A DNA stretch of 64,000 bases from Piper betle (Eukaryota; Streptophyta; Magnoliopsida; Piperales; Piperaceae). Position 1 is the stretch's first letter, and every line of letters starts with the position of its first letter. This document shows positions 10,971 through 23,816 of this stretch, in pieces. The translations under genes and the position numbers were made by a program. The stretch is taken from assembly GCA_033002965.1 (NCBI GenBank), contig JAURVB010013882.1, forward strand, positions 379,501 to 443,500. Reading direction: 5' to 3'. The notes below the pieces were generated by a model. It saw only the letters and a program-made list of their open reading frames with translations. It was not told the DNA's origin and searched no databases.

Positions 10971-13045
10971 AGGATTGCAGAATTTTCTGGTAATGTTTTT
11001 TACACTGCCTGAACCATCAAGTGGTTGCACTTGGCATCCTGCAATGGCAGTACTGAGAAGAGGCGTCACAACGGCAAAACCAGAAGATTGACTGCGGTTA
11101 AGCCCATAATTCATGGCTTCTGTAAAGGGGTACAATATCCCATTCCAGCTTACATGATGACAGAAATGAGAAAACTTCTAGTTGCCTGCAACTTTGACCA
11201 ATTTACTGAGCTAAAGCTATCCAAAAATAAAGAAATAAAGTAGAGAAGTAAGCCGCAACTGGAGCATTCCATGACTGCAAATTAATTTGTTATTGATCAT
11301 ATGTGTAACAGAAAATTTTTGAGTTATTCCATAACTATAAGGCATAAAATTCACTTAAAGAAAAGCACCGGATTCCATGTTTAAAAAATCAGAAAACGGA
11401 TTTCTCTTCAATCACCGGGGAGATGAAGAGCCTTTTCATACGGTGGAAAATTGTGTGTAAAAATGAGAGAGGACCAGTTTCTCACCCTTATATAGTGGTT
11501 ATAAGGTTACATCCATCACATACCCATTCGTCATAAACTCACAACTATTCGTAAAGTTATGACTGTTCATGTTATAACTGCCTTGAATGGAGATTTATTA
11601 TTTATGAATATTTGTTTAATCATCTTTGTTATATGGATCAACATCCAACAATGTGCGCATATCCATTAGGCGTGTGATGTAGTGCATCCTAGTACATCCA
11701 ATCCCATCACTAAGATTCCTAGGCTTCAGCACACATATACACGACAAGGAAGAAAAAGAACATAGCAGCAGCCACGGAGGAGCCATCCTATAATCCCACA
11801 GCTTCCTCCTAGTTTGATTAGGACGCTTTTTCGTTGCTTTATTATTTACCTAATTTGAGTACTTGATTTAGGAGTCTTTTATTTCAGTCCTATTACTTTT
11901 AGCATGTTTTCTTTCATATATGAGTTGGCTTTGTTTCTTATGCTTGCTTGATTGACTCTTGCGCTTATTCTGCTGTTTCCCTAATAAATACAGAACAATA
12001 CGAGCGTATTTGCCAAAGTATATTTGCAGGACTTGTAAAGCCAAAGTTTCTACCTTTACTAACTGGAAGATTTTTCTCAGTTTCTTGTCTTTGAAGTTCG
12101 AGAGAGATTTTCTTTCCATCTTATCAAAGGTACATCAGCATGAGAGAGTAATCCACCTGAGGTCTAGATTCTGTGTTGACATCAAATACCTGCGCAGAGA
12201 AAGTGAATATTAACAAATAAGTAGTTGTTGCTTATTGATCAGATCATTGAATTTTATACATTCCGACCTCTTTTAGTACAGATCCATCATTAGAGATTAC
12301 AAAGCATGTTACAATTAATTGGTAGCCTCAGTAGCATATAATATATCATGATTTAGAAAATTTACAATCCTTTTCCTGATCAACTGATAAGAAGTACAAC
12401 TAGCACATATATTAAGTGAGAACTACCCAAAAATATACATCTAAAACACCAAAAGACATCTAATGAGTTCACAGGTATTTTATCAAAATCTAAAACAAGT
12501 ACATGACATGACCAGTGAATCCCATAAACAAACAGATGGTGCGCCGTCAGGACATAATATTCACAAGCATATGCGAAAAGGCGGTGAGAAGCGGAGAACA
12601 GACCTGTGTGGTGTCTGGGGGGCGAAATGCAATCAAGGGAGCAAATTCCAGATGGGAAGAGCGGCATGATAAGAGGGAGGAAGAAGGCAACATGGTGTGT
12701 GAATAGAGACAGAAACAAAAGATCAGAAAATTTGATAGAGCCAATGTGGTCGTAGGAATCGAGGAGGAGAGCCAGGTGGTATCGGGAAGCAAGAATCGAG
12801 GGGGATTGAAGAGGTGGAGGTGACAAGGAATTGCTTCGTTTGGTAGTTGCTGGACATTGCTGCCTCTCGGCTCTCACATGCTCCATCCCCTCCCGCCAAT
12901 TTTCATATTTTTCAAATTTCTTCCTCTCAAGCCTCAACTGATCTCAAGCCCCACAAATTTTGTCAATGCCCTTTCTTCTCAATAAAATAATAATTATTAT
13001 ATAATAATAATGTTTTTTATGGTGCGTTTCAAAAACTAAACAAAT
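10971..13045. other. Intergenic or decayed 5' part of the MYB-CC locus
   Basis: No confident exon. The 185-codon minus-strand frame at 12380-12937 begins in CT-rich sequence (12600-12900 read on the minus strand) that could be an old 5' UTR or promoter of the MYB-CC gene, but its translation has no conserved features. Confidence 0.35.
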
Positions 13046-13090
13046 CAATCAATTAATTAATTAATTAATTAATAATAATAATAATAATGA
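13046..13090. repeat. ATTA/AAT microsatellite
   Basis: An ATTA tetranucleotide run passes directly into an AAT trinucleotide run, followed by AT-rich spacer. Confidence 0.85.
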
Positions 13091-15480
13091 TATTTTCTGA
13101 AGCCTATTTAATTCTATTTATGGGATAGAATTAAGGCTCAGATATCAGATATTCAAAGCCCACATTTAGAATTAGACAATTGGATTGACTCAGATTTAAA
13201 TGACAAATAATGTTAAATTATATTTTAAGTTGGAGGTTGTTGTTCAATCCAAACAAGTGTTAATTATTGTATTTCCTACAAAATTTCTCACATAATACAT
13301 CTATTAAATTTTATTACAGTCAAACTCAAACCATGCACTCAATTGTCTGCTCATTTTGCCATATCATGTAGTCTCTAGCTAATACTTCTGATTCCTTAAC
13401 GGCTTTAGTTTTCTGAATGGCCTAAGTAATTCCTATATGTATATATATGGTAGCTTCCCTGAGAGAAAGAGCTTTGTTTTAAAAAAAGGGATCATATTCG
13501 GCTAATTAACTAGAAGGGCATTGTCATTAATTTTCAGAAAGAGATGAGATTAACTGATATAAACTCTTTTCTGTCAATCAAGTTGTTGTGACGTGCTACT
13601 TAATTCCAACGGTTAATTGCTACGAGACGACAATTTTAGTGGCCAACAAGTGGACCTAAGTAACGTAAAGTAGCCGGCTACGATCTTAATTAAGCTAAGA
13701 ATTTGCCAAAGACGACAAACTGAAAAAGAATGATACACACATATATATTAAAAATGGATACCCAATATAATCATTCTAACTGTCATGCAACTTCTCATAA
13801 CAAATCCAAACCTAACCCAACCAATTATTTGTGCATACAAAGCTGCCCGCCCAAATTGACCTCACATCCCCATTTCTCCTTTATAAATTCACATACTAAT
13901 TAAAGTTAAAGTTAGCACGTAAAATCATTAACTTTTTTTGACGGGTGTTGTAGGTTTTGAATTTGTCGTAACACTTGCTAGTTATAAGCGAAAATATTAA
14001 ATAAAGTTTTATTAAGATTGTCTAACCGCTATTCGGATGGATTCATTGTGGCAAGTGCTTATATAAAATAGTTTTTCAATGGTAACGACTGAGTCTGTTG
14101 AGTACTAAGCAACTTTCAACCCCTGTTCACGTGAACCATGGCCATGGCGACTTTGATAACATGGTTGAGACTTTGCTTTCAAATACCAATCCGAACACAA
14201 CCCTTGACAGCTTGAAATTGCGTACTTCTGAACAACTGACATGGAGATTGAAGTTTGAACCTCCCACACGCGGAACTCTGTTCTGTTTTACGTCATTTTC
14301 GTCTTGATATGATCAACTGCTAGCCTTGACAATATTGTTTTAGCTCAATCTCAACGGTGGGCTCGTTAATATTGTCTTAAATCAAAATTATTGCTTTAAC
14401 ATTTTGGTTACGTTTGTAGTCATCTATAGATGATTAGGATAATCCTCCATTATCTTTTGAATTAGTCAAGATTTAAGAAGAGCTAGCCAGCTTGCTTCTC
14501 AAGTACAATTGAACAGTCAATCCGGGCATGATGCTAACAATTTGAGCTTAGTTTATGGTCACTGATCATGACCTACTAATCATAGATGCAACATGAGCTA
14601 ACTATGCTTTAATTACTTCTAAACTTGGGTTGTTGATGGTTTGGCTTGCACTTAAAACTAGAGGCAAGTGGACGATCAAGATTAGGAAATATTATGGAGT
14701 TTTTTTAATAAAAATAAAGAAAGATGGCAGGAGATCCGTGGTTGGAAATAGGCTGTTAATCCGACAAGGCTCCTCCCCCTTCACTTTTGATGAATATTTT
14801 CTTCCTAATTTGTATATTTTTTTGGCTTTAGTCAAATCAACAACGGCTTGCATTGTCTTTTTGCTTTTAGCGTTGATCGATTAGTGTACAAAATATTGTA
14901 TATGTGTTTTTGGGTTCACTAGTTTTATTGGCTAATGGCCGATAGCAAAACAGTGCAACAGAGCATCTACATTTTAGCAGCGAATAAATAACAAGAATGT
15001 GTATATATTTGTAGAATTTGCATAATATATATGTAAAAAGAAAATTAGGTACCCCATTGTTAGTATTTGTAATCTTGATCTCAATTATTTGCTCTGGCCA
15101 CTTGGTCAAAACTAATCATCTCCGGTTCTACAATTAATAACCGATTTAGATTAATTTTGCTGGTTAAAATTCAGCCTAAATTCAAATAGAACACACTTAA
15201 ATTCGCATCTGTTAAGCTCAAAAATAAATTTCAAATGAAATATCAGATTCTAAATATTTATATTATGAATTACAAAGTATAACAAAAAATAATCGAAGAG
15301 TATGAATTTATGAAAATAAATAACATATTAAGGTATTTAAAAGCGGGTAAAGATGATTGAAAATAATTAACTGTATGCAGCACGTAACAATTTAGAATAC
15401 AATGTTACATGAATCATATGCCTCTAAATATAAGAAGTTAATTACATTTATAAAGCTTAAAACATGCATATATTAAAGTA
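13091..15480. other. AT-rich intergenic DNA, no gene seen
   Basis: Six-frame reading gives only short frames without family content. There are scattered AT-rich tracts and no clear repeat boundaries. Confidence 0.5.
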
Positions 15481-15905
15481 AATGGAATTTGTAGAGGCCA
15501 GGCCGATGACAGCCATGGGGTCAAGGGCGAAAGAGGAACGGTCGGGCCGGGGACAAGCCCGCGACCGCGCGCGCGGAATCCGGAGCGGGTCGTTTGTCGT
15601 TTTCCAGAGCAGAAAACGACAAAAACCCGATAAGGACTCGGGGTGCGAGCTAGCTGGCGCTTGCTGACGTGTACGATAATCCGGTCCCAACCCACCCCAA
15701 CGGTTTAACTCCCCTCCACGTCATCCACTACCCGACAAAAAGGGCCAGCCAGCCACCTGCCCCGGACCGGACCGGCCCGGTTGTGGGCCAAGCGAATGCG
15801 AATTTTTATCAACCCCCGGTCTACCGGTCTGTCTTTGTCCCCCCCCAACTGGACCGGGCCCCGCTCGCCGTCTATCTGCCGTTGACGCCGCGGACTTTCT
15901 CGAAG
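15481..15905. other. GC-rich island without a recognisable gene
   Basis: About 425 bases are sharply richer in GC and CpG than the flanking AT-rich DNA. Several frames stay open on both strands, which GC-rich DNA does by chance, and no translation resembles a known family. It could be a regulatory island, a fragment of a GC-rich first exon, or a captured sequence. Confidence 0.5.
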
Positions 15906-18050
15906 CAAAACAAAACTATGACAAAAAGCACGTGTTTTTGCATTATCGTTCCATTAAACGACGTTATTTGTTATTAGTCTCTATGAGTGTCAATCTAGTT
16001 AGATGCATACATGTACATGATGTTGATGAACTTATGTGATTATGTTAATTAATTAAACATTAGTGCACTGCTTAAGTTTACCAGTTACATCACCACTTTA
16101 ACTATATGCAGTCCATTCTCAATTTTTAATGTAACTTACTAGCTGGACAGCGTAGAAAGATTCATATCATTATGTAGTTGGATTTTCTATCGTTTGCATA
16201 ATTTCTAGTTTACGGCCATCCCTTGTAATATTCCAACTGTCATGGGATTAATGGCTGTAGAACAGCTGGATGTACGTAGGATTCAATGCATGAAACGGGG
16301 CGGCAACCATACTTGTTATGTTAATAACACTAGATTGAGTACGGAACACAGTTGCTGCAGACGAACTATTGTTATATTTTTGAGATGAGATCTTGAGATG
16401 GGATTCATGTCGGGTTGTTTTCGGGTTAGATTAGCAGAGATGGTCGGAAAGAAATCGATCCCACGTGCGTTGGGAACTAAGGAGGAAGCTGCATTTGAAC
16501 ACATATTTAGTGCGATCGGTTCTGGTTTAGCATATAGAAAATTGCATAAGATGCGGTTTTAGCATATGTTGGGGCCTTGGGATAAAAAACACTCGGTTCG
16601 AATTATTATTTTCTTTTGTTCCCCTTCCACCATACCAAGACGAATCTTTTCACCCACCAAATTAATCAATCCCAATATCCCATTTAAGCACAGACGCATC
16701 TTTGATCTTCGTTCCCCATCCATCTCACCGACTTTTTTTCCTTTTTTTAAATGACCAACGTAGTCAATAGTTAATCAGTTATCGTCAACTTTCCTTGGTG
16801 GCGTGTACGTGTGAGGCGAAGGGTGTGTGCATGGCGATGGCGATCAATTCAAACTTCAAACAGAGCAATGAACCGCTAATTAAAACATCGGTTACGAACG
16901 TCAACTAACACCTCCAAAAGCTGAAAAAGTCAGTTGTGAATCAAATCAAAGAACGGAAACAGATCCGAACTACCGAGTCAGTTAATCAGCAGTTATGACG
17001 GTTCTGTTCATCGACTAACTTTCGAACTTGGCCATAAATCGGTTGAGCAATAACCGGTTATCGGAATGGAACACATCAAAACTGGGTAAGTACATCGGTG
17101 CGTAACCGAAAAAACCGACAGAACTGGCCCGTAGGAGCGGGTCAAAAGGCCGACGCACCGGCAAGAGCGTTGGTGGGGAGTGGGTGAGGGGTGCGGAGTA
17201 CGGCAGTCACATGAACCAAGTTCTACGGATAGAAACGAATAAACGAGTGAATCAATCTCTCAAGTTCATGTACGTCTCCTTTTTCTCGCACACACCTCGT
17301 GCACCTCTCGACACTTACTTATCATCCATCTCTTTACACGGTTCAATATTGTTAAACTTGTGAAGATATGTTTTGATATGGGTTTATAAACCAGAGCATC
17401 GGGATGGGGTTATGTGCATGTATGTACGGGGAAAGTATGGAAAAGGCAGGTAGTCGGTTGGGGAGGGAGGGCAAGTGGCGGTTCGGAGGTTGGACAGGCT
17501 GGAAGTTGGCAGGTTGGCAGTAAAGTAACTTGAATTCAAGACTCTCCTCGATCTTTTCCCTTCATTCACTTCCCTCCCATTCCGCGACCGATCTTGTCTC
17601 CTTCCTCTTCATTATTATTTCATTTTTCTTAAATAGGTACATATCATAATATAATAATCCGTCTCCAACACATCCTAATCCCTGCCGTTTTAAACGGGGG
17701 ACATTTTTATTTACTTTATGCGTTTGAAAGATTTGTAGGGTTAGTTTTGAAGAGAAAGGAAGTAGCTAGGAGCCTAGGAGGAAATAAGTGGGCATAAGTA
17801 TGAAGGTACGAGTGTGGGAATGGAGGACAGGCTGGCTCAGTCAACCACTCATCCTTCCCACCTCCACCTCTCATGACCATTTCGTTAAATCTAATTTTTT
17901 CCCCACTCTTTTAATAATATTATTACATTATTACGAGAAAATTACTCCAATTTTTTTGACGACCTTGGACAGTCTATTCGAACTTAAAATTAGCAGAGAA
18001 AATGTGAAAATCATGGGCAGAGGGGGTACTACATCTACTTGTACCGGCCC
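15906..18050. other. Upstream intergenic region of the MYB gene
   Basis: Long non-coding stretch with mixed composition. A purine/G-rich part near 17440-17520 and CT-rich tracts near 17560-17620 are visible. No gene is seen. Confidence 0.5.
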
Positions 18051-18060
18051 TATATACTAT
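18051..18060 (+). promoter_or_regulatory. Possible TATA box of the MYB gene
   Basis: TATATACTAT follows a GC-rich stretch about 370 bases before the MYB start codon, which would give a 5' leader of roughly 340 bases. A second TATATAAG lies only 15 bases before the ATG, too close to act for this start. Confidence 0.3.
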
Positions 18061-18427
18061 GCCACTATTCCGTTGATACCCAACCCCTCCGCAAACAAAC
18101 CAACCAATAAAGATGCAAATAAACTATATTCCCAATCCGTCCGGGAAATCGGTTGTTGTAGAGCGGGCGCGGAATGACGACGACCTCATCCCCTTTCCTC
18201 CACGCGTCCTTCGCCAGCTGTATTCAAACAACCGCCTCCCCCCACCCGGTGACCTCCCGGTTACCCCCACCTTTATATCCCACCCCACCCCCTTCCTTCC
18301 CCACCCCAGACACCTCTCCGCGTCTCTGCTCATATCTCCTATACCAAAAAAACCAGCATCGAAAATAAGTAGAGACTCTCTTTGGTGTCGGGGTTGGGAT
18401 TTGGGAGTTGTAGTGTATATAAGAGCA

Positions 18428-19408
18428 ATGGCGACGCAGGCATCGGGGGTGCTGAGGAAGCAGGAGTTGGATCGGATAAAGGGGCCGTGGAGCCCCGAGG
18501 AGGACGACCGGTTGCAGCGGCTGGTGGAGAAGCACGGGCCGAGGAACTGGTCGCTGATCAGCCGGTCCATCCCCGGGCGGTCGGGGAAGTCGTGCCGCCT
18601 CCGGTGGTGCAACCAGCTCTCGCCGCAGGTGGAACACCGGCCGTTCACCCCCGAGGAGGACGAGACCATCATCCGCGAGCACGCCAGGTTCGGGAACAAG
18701 TGGGCGACAATCGCCCGGTTTCTCTCCGGCCGCACCGACAACGCCATCAAGAACCACTGGAACTCCACACTCAAGAGGAAGTGCCCCGGTTCGTCGGTTT
18801 CCGGCGTCGCCGACGACGACCTGCAGCCGCCGGCCAAGCGCTCCACCTCACCCGGCTCGGCGGCTGCGTCGGGGTTGTCGCGTAGCCCGGGCAGCCCGAC
18901 GTCGGACGTCAGCGACTCGAGCCCCCTGGCCTTCGTCTACCGACCCGTCCCCCGCGCCGGCGGCGTCTCGCCGGTCCCGCCGTCGGTTGTCGAAGAAGAT
19001 CCGGCGACGTCACTGAGCTTGTCCCTCTCCCTCTCTTCCCCCGACGCGGCGGACGTCGGCGCCGAGGCGGCTCGGAGCCGGTTCCCGCCGCCAGCACCGC
19101 CGGTGGCCGATCAGCGGTCGGACGACCATCACCGACTCGGTGAGGTTGGCTTCAATCTGTTCTCGACTCCTTTGATGGCTGCTTCGGCTGCGGCGGGGGC
19201 AGCGCCGCCTCTGCCATGTCCGCCGGCGGGGACTCTTGGGCCGTGCGCTTTCCAGATGGGGCCGGAGTTCGTGGCCATTGTGCAGGAGATGATAAGGAAG
19301 GAGGTGATGAGCTACATAACCGGCGTGGACCGCGCCGGATGCGGGATGCCGACGGACGGCGTTCGCAACGCCGCCGTGAAACGGATCGGAGTGGGGAAGA
19401 TGGAGTAG
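18428..19408 (+). CDS. R2R3-MYB transcription factor, subgroup 22 (MYB44/70/73/77 type)
   Basis: The single exon encodes 326 residues. The frame is open upstream of the ATG, but I start at 18428 ([12 protein letters not shown]) because the R2 repeat follows at once and the upstream codons look like leader sequence. R2 (about residues 17-67) holds [39 protein letters not shown] and [10 protein letters not shown]3 (about 69-118) holds [32 protein letters not shown] and [15 protein letters not shown]3 starts with Phe in place of the first Trp, as usual. After the repeats comes [16 protein letters not shown], the subgroup 22 signature, then SLSLSLSSP, an EAR-like LxLxL stretch that may repress, and near the C terminus [20 protein letters not shown], the second conserved motif of the group. 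Family members are nuclear regulators of ABA, auxin and stress responses. The coding part is very GC-rich compared with its surroundings, typical of monocot intronless genes. Confidence 0.93.
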   Translation: MATQASGVLRKQELDRIKGPWSPEEDDRLQRLVEKHGPRNWSLISRSIPGRSGKSCRLRWCNQLSPQVEHRPFTPEEDETIIREHARFGNKWATIARFLSGRTDNAIKNHWNSTLKRKCPGSSVSGVADDDLQPPAKRSTSPGSAAASGLSRSPGSPTSDVSDSSPLAFVYRPVPRAGGVSPVPPSVVEEDPATSLSLSLSLSSPDAADVGAEAARSRFPPPAPPVADQRSDDHHRLGEVGFNLFSTPLMAASAAAGAAPPLPCPPAGTLGPCAFQMGPEFVAIVQEMIRKEVMSYITGVDRAGCGMPTDGVRNAAVKRIGVGKME

Positions 19409-20734
19409 GTCTAGGATTGAAGCAAATCCGTGCGTGGGTATTTTAACGGACTGCTAAAGCGGGCGGATTGTAGAGATGAGAGGGAGAGACGAAAGGGGCT
19501 TTTCGGGATAAATACAGGGGAGATAATTTTGGGTTCGAAGTTTAAAATTTTTTTTGTAGTTTGTACAAAACCAAAAAAATCCATAAAAAAATGGAAATCA
19601 AAGTTCACTGGAGATTTGAACGAGTTCGGTTTAAAAATGTTGTTTTTTTAAAAAATAGGAACTTTCTTTCTTGTTTTGGTTTGTTTTGTTTTTAAGCTGA
19701 AAGAGGGGAAATGAATTTACTGATAATTTGATTAGATTTTTAATTCCGTTGGTGGACGTTCAGACAAACTAGTCTGATTAATGTTGTATAAGTATATGGC
19801 TGCATCTCATGGGTATTTTTTCCCTTGCACGTGAAAACTAAAGCTTTTTGGATGTCTTGAAGGAAGAAATTAAAATCACAGACTGATGAGCATGAATATT
19901 ATTTCAAAGATTATATTTGTTAATAAATTTGAATTATAAATCTGTACTGCCTAATGAAATTATAATTTAAGTTATAAATTTAATATGATTTTTTTATTTT
20001 TTATATTTTAAACCCAAGTAAATAAAAAAATTATATAAATGAGAAATATATAATTTAATTAACGGGTTTATAATATATTTTAAATTGGACGGAATATTAT
20101 ATATAAATTATGTAAATATAATTTATGTTAAAAAATTAATTTAATTAACCTATTAATATAATTTACATATATAATTTATATTATTAGTTTTATTAACCCA
20201 CCTTCAAGGAGAATGATATGTTAATATATATTTTTAATTGATCTTATTTTTATTAAATAGTGAATACCGATTAGAATAAGAGAAGACTAGTGCTTGTTAA
20301 AAGGTACAAAATTTGATATATTAAGAATAATTATAAACATTTCTACAAAATTTCTTTTTAAGGCTAATAAATATTAATATAAAAATTTTAGGGTAAATAA
20401 ACTCGATAAGGGAGATAACAAGAAGGCAACTCCTTACTATCAATTTTTTTCTATTTTTCTCACCGTGAATTTAATTGACTTTAAAAAAATGGCCATATAA
20501 TTATAAATGTGCTAATTAAATTTAAGGTGAAAAAAATAGAGAAACTTATAGTGGTAAGCATGACATTACTCGTAATAATATTATACAAGTGCACTTCTTT
20601 GCTAATTAATTCAAAGTCTTGATTTATAAGTTCTCGATTGTAGGCTTGTAGACATGCTTAAGCTATTTCGTATTTGTGCTCAGCAACCTCTATGCTTATA
20701 CCAGTTAATATTTAATACGCCGTAGGATAAATAG
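19409..20734. other. AT-rich spacer between MYB and MRG
   Basis: The first few hundred bases are the likely MYB 3' UTR. From about 19880 to 20600 the sequence is extremely AT-rich with many TTAATTAA- and TATAAATT-like strings. No gene is seen. Confidence 0.5.
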
Positions 20735-21575
20735 TCGATATTATACATCTTCTAATAATACACCAAATAACATGTTCCAAATATTTTAATATTTTCTAAT
20801 AGAGTACCGGATGTACCATGTTATACACGTGATTGAATATAATCGGCAAGCGGACCCACGGTTGGATCCGATCTGACACTAATCGGGTCATTTCGAAATT
20901 CAAACCGCGATTTCTGCGGGGAAATTTGGGCGACGAAGAGAAACTTGGCGATCTGCTCCGAACCCGCGAAAAAGGAGCGAGAAGGTCGCAAGGAGAAGGC
21001 GAGGGGCGATGGCCGGCAGAGCCGTCTCCGGCGACGAAGAGGCTGCTCCGTTGGACGTCGAGGGTTCGGAGTCGCCTCCCCGTACGAGTTCTCCGTCGGC
21101 GACCAAGTGCTTGCGGAGCATGGCGGCCTAATCTATGAAGCCAAGGTTTGCACGGTTTCGGCATTTCTTGCTTCTTCTTGCTGTTTGTTGAAATTCTGGT
21201 TGATACAGAATAGTTTGGCATCAAGTTCTTGCGATCTGTTCATCGTCTGTAAAATCTGTGCTTGGTTCACGAAAACGAAATATGTGGATGCGTGTTTGGG
21301 ATTTTGGATTAGGGTTTTGTAGAAACGAAGTAGGGATCTATGTCACTCGATTCAAGATATTCTATGGCGATTTCAGGAATTACATCATGATTTTCTACTT
21401 CAAATGCTCCTTCCACCTGAAATTGATTTCAGAGCTAGAGCTTAATTGGATTGTTCCTATTGGCACTTAAATGAGCATAAATTGCATGATGGCCTTGGAT
21501 TTTTTGTTCTTTTCATGACGCCCATGATGAGTTTGTGTGTTTATACCCATTTGTGAACCCTATGTTGTTTTTTGT
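20735..21575 (+). repeat. Duplicated MRG 5' segment, copy 1
   Basis: This segment (upstream region, exon 1 and the first part of intron 1 of the MRG gene) is repeated at 28190-29003. Shared marks include CTTCTAATAATACACCAAAT upstream, TTGGATCCGATCTGACACTA before exon 1, exon 1 itself, and GAACCCTATGTTGTTTTT in the intron. The copies differ by many substitutions and several indels. Confidence 0.85.
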
Positions 21576-23119
21576 TCCAGTTAAGATATGAATTCTCCGC
21601 ATTGCCAATGATGGAGTTGGGCTAGGGTGGGTTTATTTACGCTTATGAAATGCTACTGATTGGAAACGTGCTAGAGATTGTGTATTTGTACTGTGGACTG
21701 TTGGATGCAAGAGTTGTAGTTCATTAAATACATAATTTACTGCAATTGTTTTAATATATGGTTCCGTTTGTTACTTAAAATTATTGGTTTGGCCAGCCAA
21801 GGTTGATTCTAAATATGTTTTAAAGCAATATCAATATGCCACTAGTCAACATTAATTTTGATTAATCTTTACTCTTGAAGTGCATCCTAGATAATTCATA
21901 ATGGTGGTATTGTTAGTGCTAATGTGCATTCTTCCGTTTTAATATTAAGGTGAACCAAATTGAGTTGAAAAACAAGGAATGGAGATATTTTGTCCATTAT
22001 ATGGTGAGCCCTTTCTACCTCCACTACTCTGTATGCGACCTTCATTTGTACTCTTTATGTCTGCACATAGACATGGCTGCCTTCTTGCATGCATGCAAAA
22101 AGTGTGTGTTATATATAAGACTGTAACTGATGCAGTCTCTTTAAATTGACAGGGCTGGAGTACAACGTGGGTTTCCTATCACTCAACGTTGCCGTTTGCT
22201 CAAACAGTGCATAACGTTATTCTTTTAATGGATCCTGTGGGGGATATTATGTTGTGTGGCTCATATACAGCTATTGACGCATTAATAAAATACCCAATGT
22301 TTACTCTATTTATTTACTGTTAAAATGTGAATTATTGGTTGAATTTTTATTATTTTTAACAGTTGGGATGAATGGGTTGATATGACTCGACTGAAAAAGC
22401 ATACTAGACTGAATGTGAAGAAGATGCACGAATTGAATAAATCTCAGAATTTGGAGAAGAATGCTAAAGAATGGCGTGCAACTCACATGAAGTCAAAGCC
22501 TTCTAACCGTAAACTCGGTTTTCTGATTTTCCATTGTTTATTACAATTTTTTTGCTAAAGATCCACAATTGCAGATATTATTTGTTGCTTTTTAAAAAGT
22601 GGTTAACTATGCAGATACTACAATGGTACGAGTTGATCTTTTCTTGATCTCGAATTATGTTACGTTTCTCATTGATGGTGCACTAAGTAGAAAATATAAT
22701 TGATAAGAAAGGATCGGTTGCAACTCATGATTAACCAAAGAATTCTAATGGCATAGCTAAGTCATCTCTGTCTGCAATTTGTCTTGTTTATTTTTTTGTT
22801 AAAAATTGACAATTGTAAATGTCATGTTTGTTTCTTACAGAAACAGTACATTATGCAGTTAATAAAATAGATAGGAATGGTGCTATTAAAGCACATGATA
22901 AGCCAAGACTTCCAATCAACTTGGTTTTCAATCTCCAAATTGTGTTGTTATTTTCTTTTATTAACTTAAGAAATACATAGTAGTAAAATCCTTTGTTGTT
23001 TCTCATAAGCAATACACTATGTAGATATCGAAATCTTTAAGGAAGGAGTTGTTGCAACTGCAAGTCATAATAAACCAAAGACATCTAAAGGTCTTTTGTC
23101 ACATTTATAGCCTTTTGTT

Positions 23120-23246
23120 CATGGTATATTCACCTCAGAGTTTATTTGCGGACCTTGTCTATATCTAATTATGTGTGTTTTACTGGAAAAAATGACCTTT
23201 AATTGTATGCTATAAATTTTACAAGTTTTTGTAGCTTGTGAAGCTT
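23120..23246 (+). repeat. Intronic direct repeat with a decoy splice acceptor, copy 1
   Basis: About 127 bases are repeated 570 bases downstream at 23690-23816 with some ten differences. Both copies contain TGACCTTTAATTGTATG, then a T-rich stretch and GTAGCTTGT. In copy 2 that AG is the acceptor of the LVKLPRKP exon of MRG. Copy 1 therefore carries a look-alike acceptor with no exon behind it. Confidence 0.8.
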
Positions 23247-23689
23247 GTCCAAATTGTTATCACACACACGTCGTAAAGTGCATACTATTTTGAATAAATT
23301 AATATTGCGATTGTCATATCTGTTGTGTGGTTACTCCTATTAGCCATATACTTGATGTTTTTACAATCTCGTTCTGCATTGCATTCTTGCTAAACAATGT
23401 TCGATGTTGACAATGCTTGTTTGCTCTATATTCAGGTGGAAAAGGCAAGAAACGAGAGCATGACTCTGGTTCCCAAGTAAATTTCATTCTCGTGCAGTAG
23501 CTTTTGGTTTTGCACTCCTCAAGCTTCTCTGTTTTTTCTACAATAAATTTCATGAGTTATTAAGCCCCTTCCTGGATCAAATACTTAGGAGAAAGATGCA
23601 AGACCTGCCAAGAAGCTTGTTAAGATTCTATTTCCTTCATTTTTAAGGAAACAACTGATTAACGATGAAGAGTTTATTACAAAACATGA

Positions 23690-23816
23690 CATGGTATATC
23701 CATCTCAGAGTTTATTTGAGGATCTTGTCTATATCTAATTATGTGTGTTGTACTGGAAAAAATGACCTTTAATTGTATGTTATAAATTTTACATTTTTTT
23801 GTAGCTTGTTAAGCTC
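23690..23816 (+). repeat. Intronic direct repeat, copy 2 (true MRG acceptor)
   Basis: Partner of 23120-23246. It begins at the last codons of the preceding MRG exon (HDM), spans the 111-base intron and ends in the first codons of the next exon. Confidence 0.8.

Noticed and set aside
12380..12937. 185-codon minus-strand open frame
   Set aside because: The translation is rich in Leu, Phe, His and Cys, has no recognisable domain or clear family motif, and lies in CT-rich sequence more like a leader or promoter.
15438..15977. Several open frames of 61-102 codons in the GC-rich island
   Set aside because: No family features, no consistent codon phase; explained by base composition.
18124..18846. 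240-codon minus-strand open frame across the MYB start
   Set aside because: It is antisense to the conserved R2R3 repeats. Open antisense frames are expected in GC-rich coding DNA.
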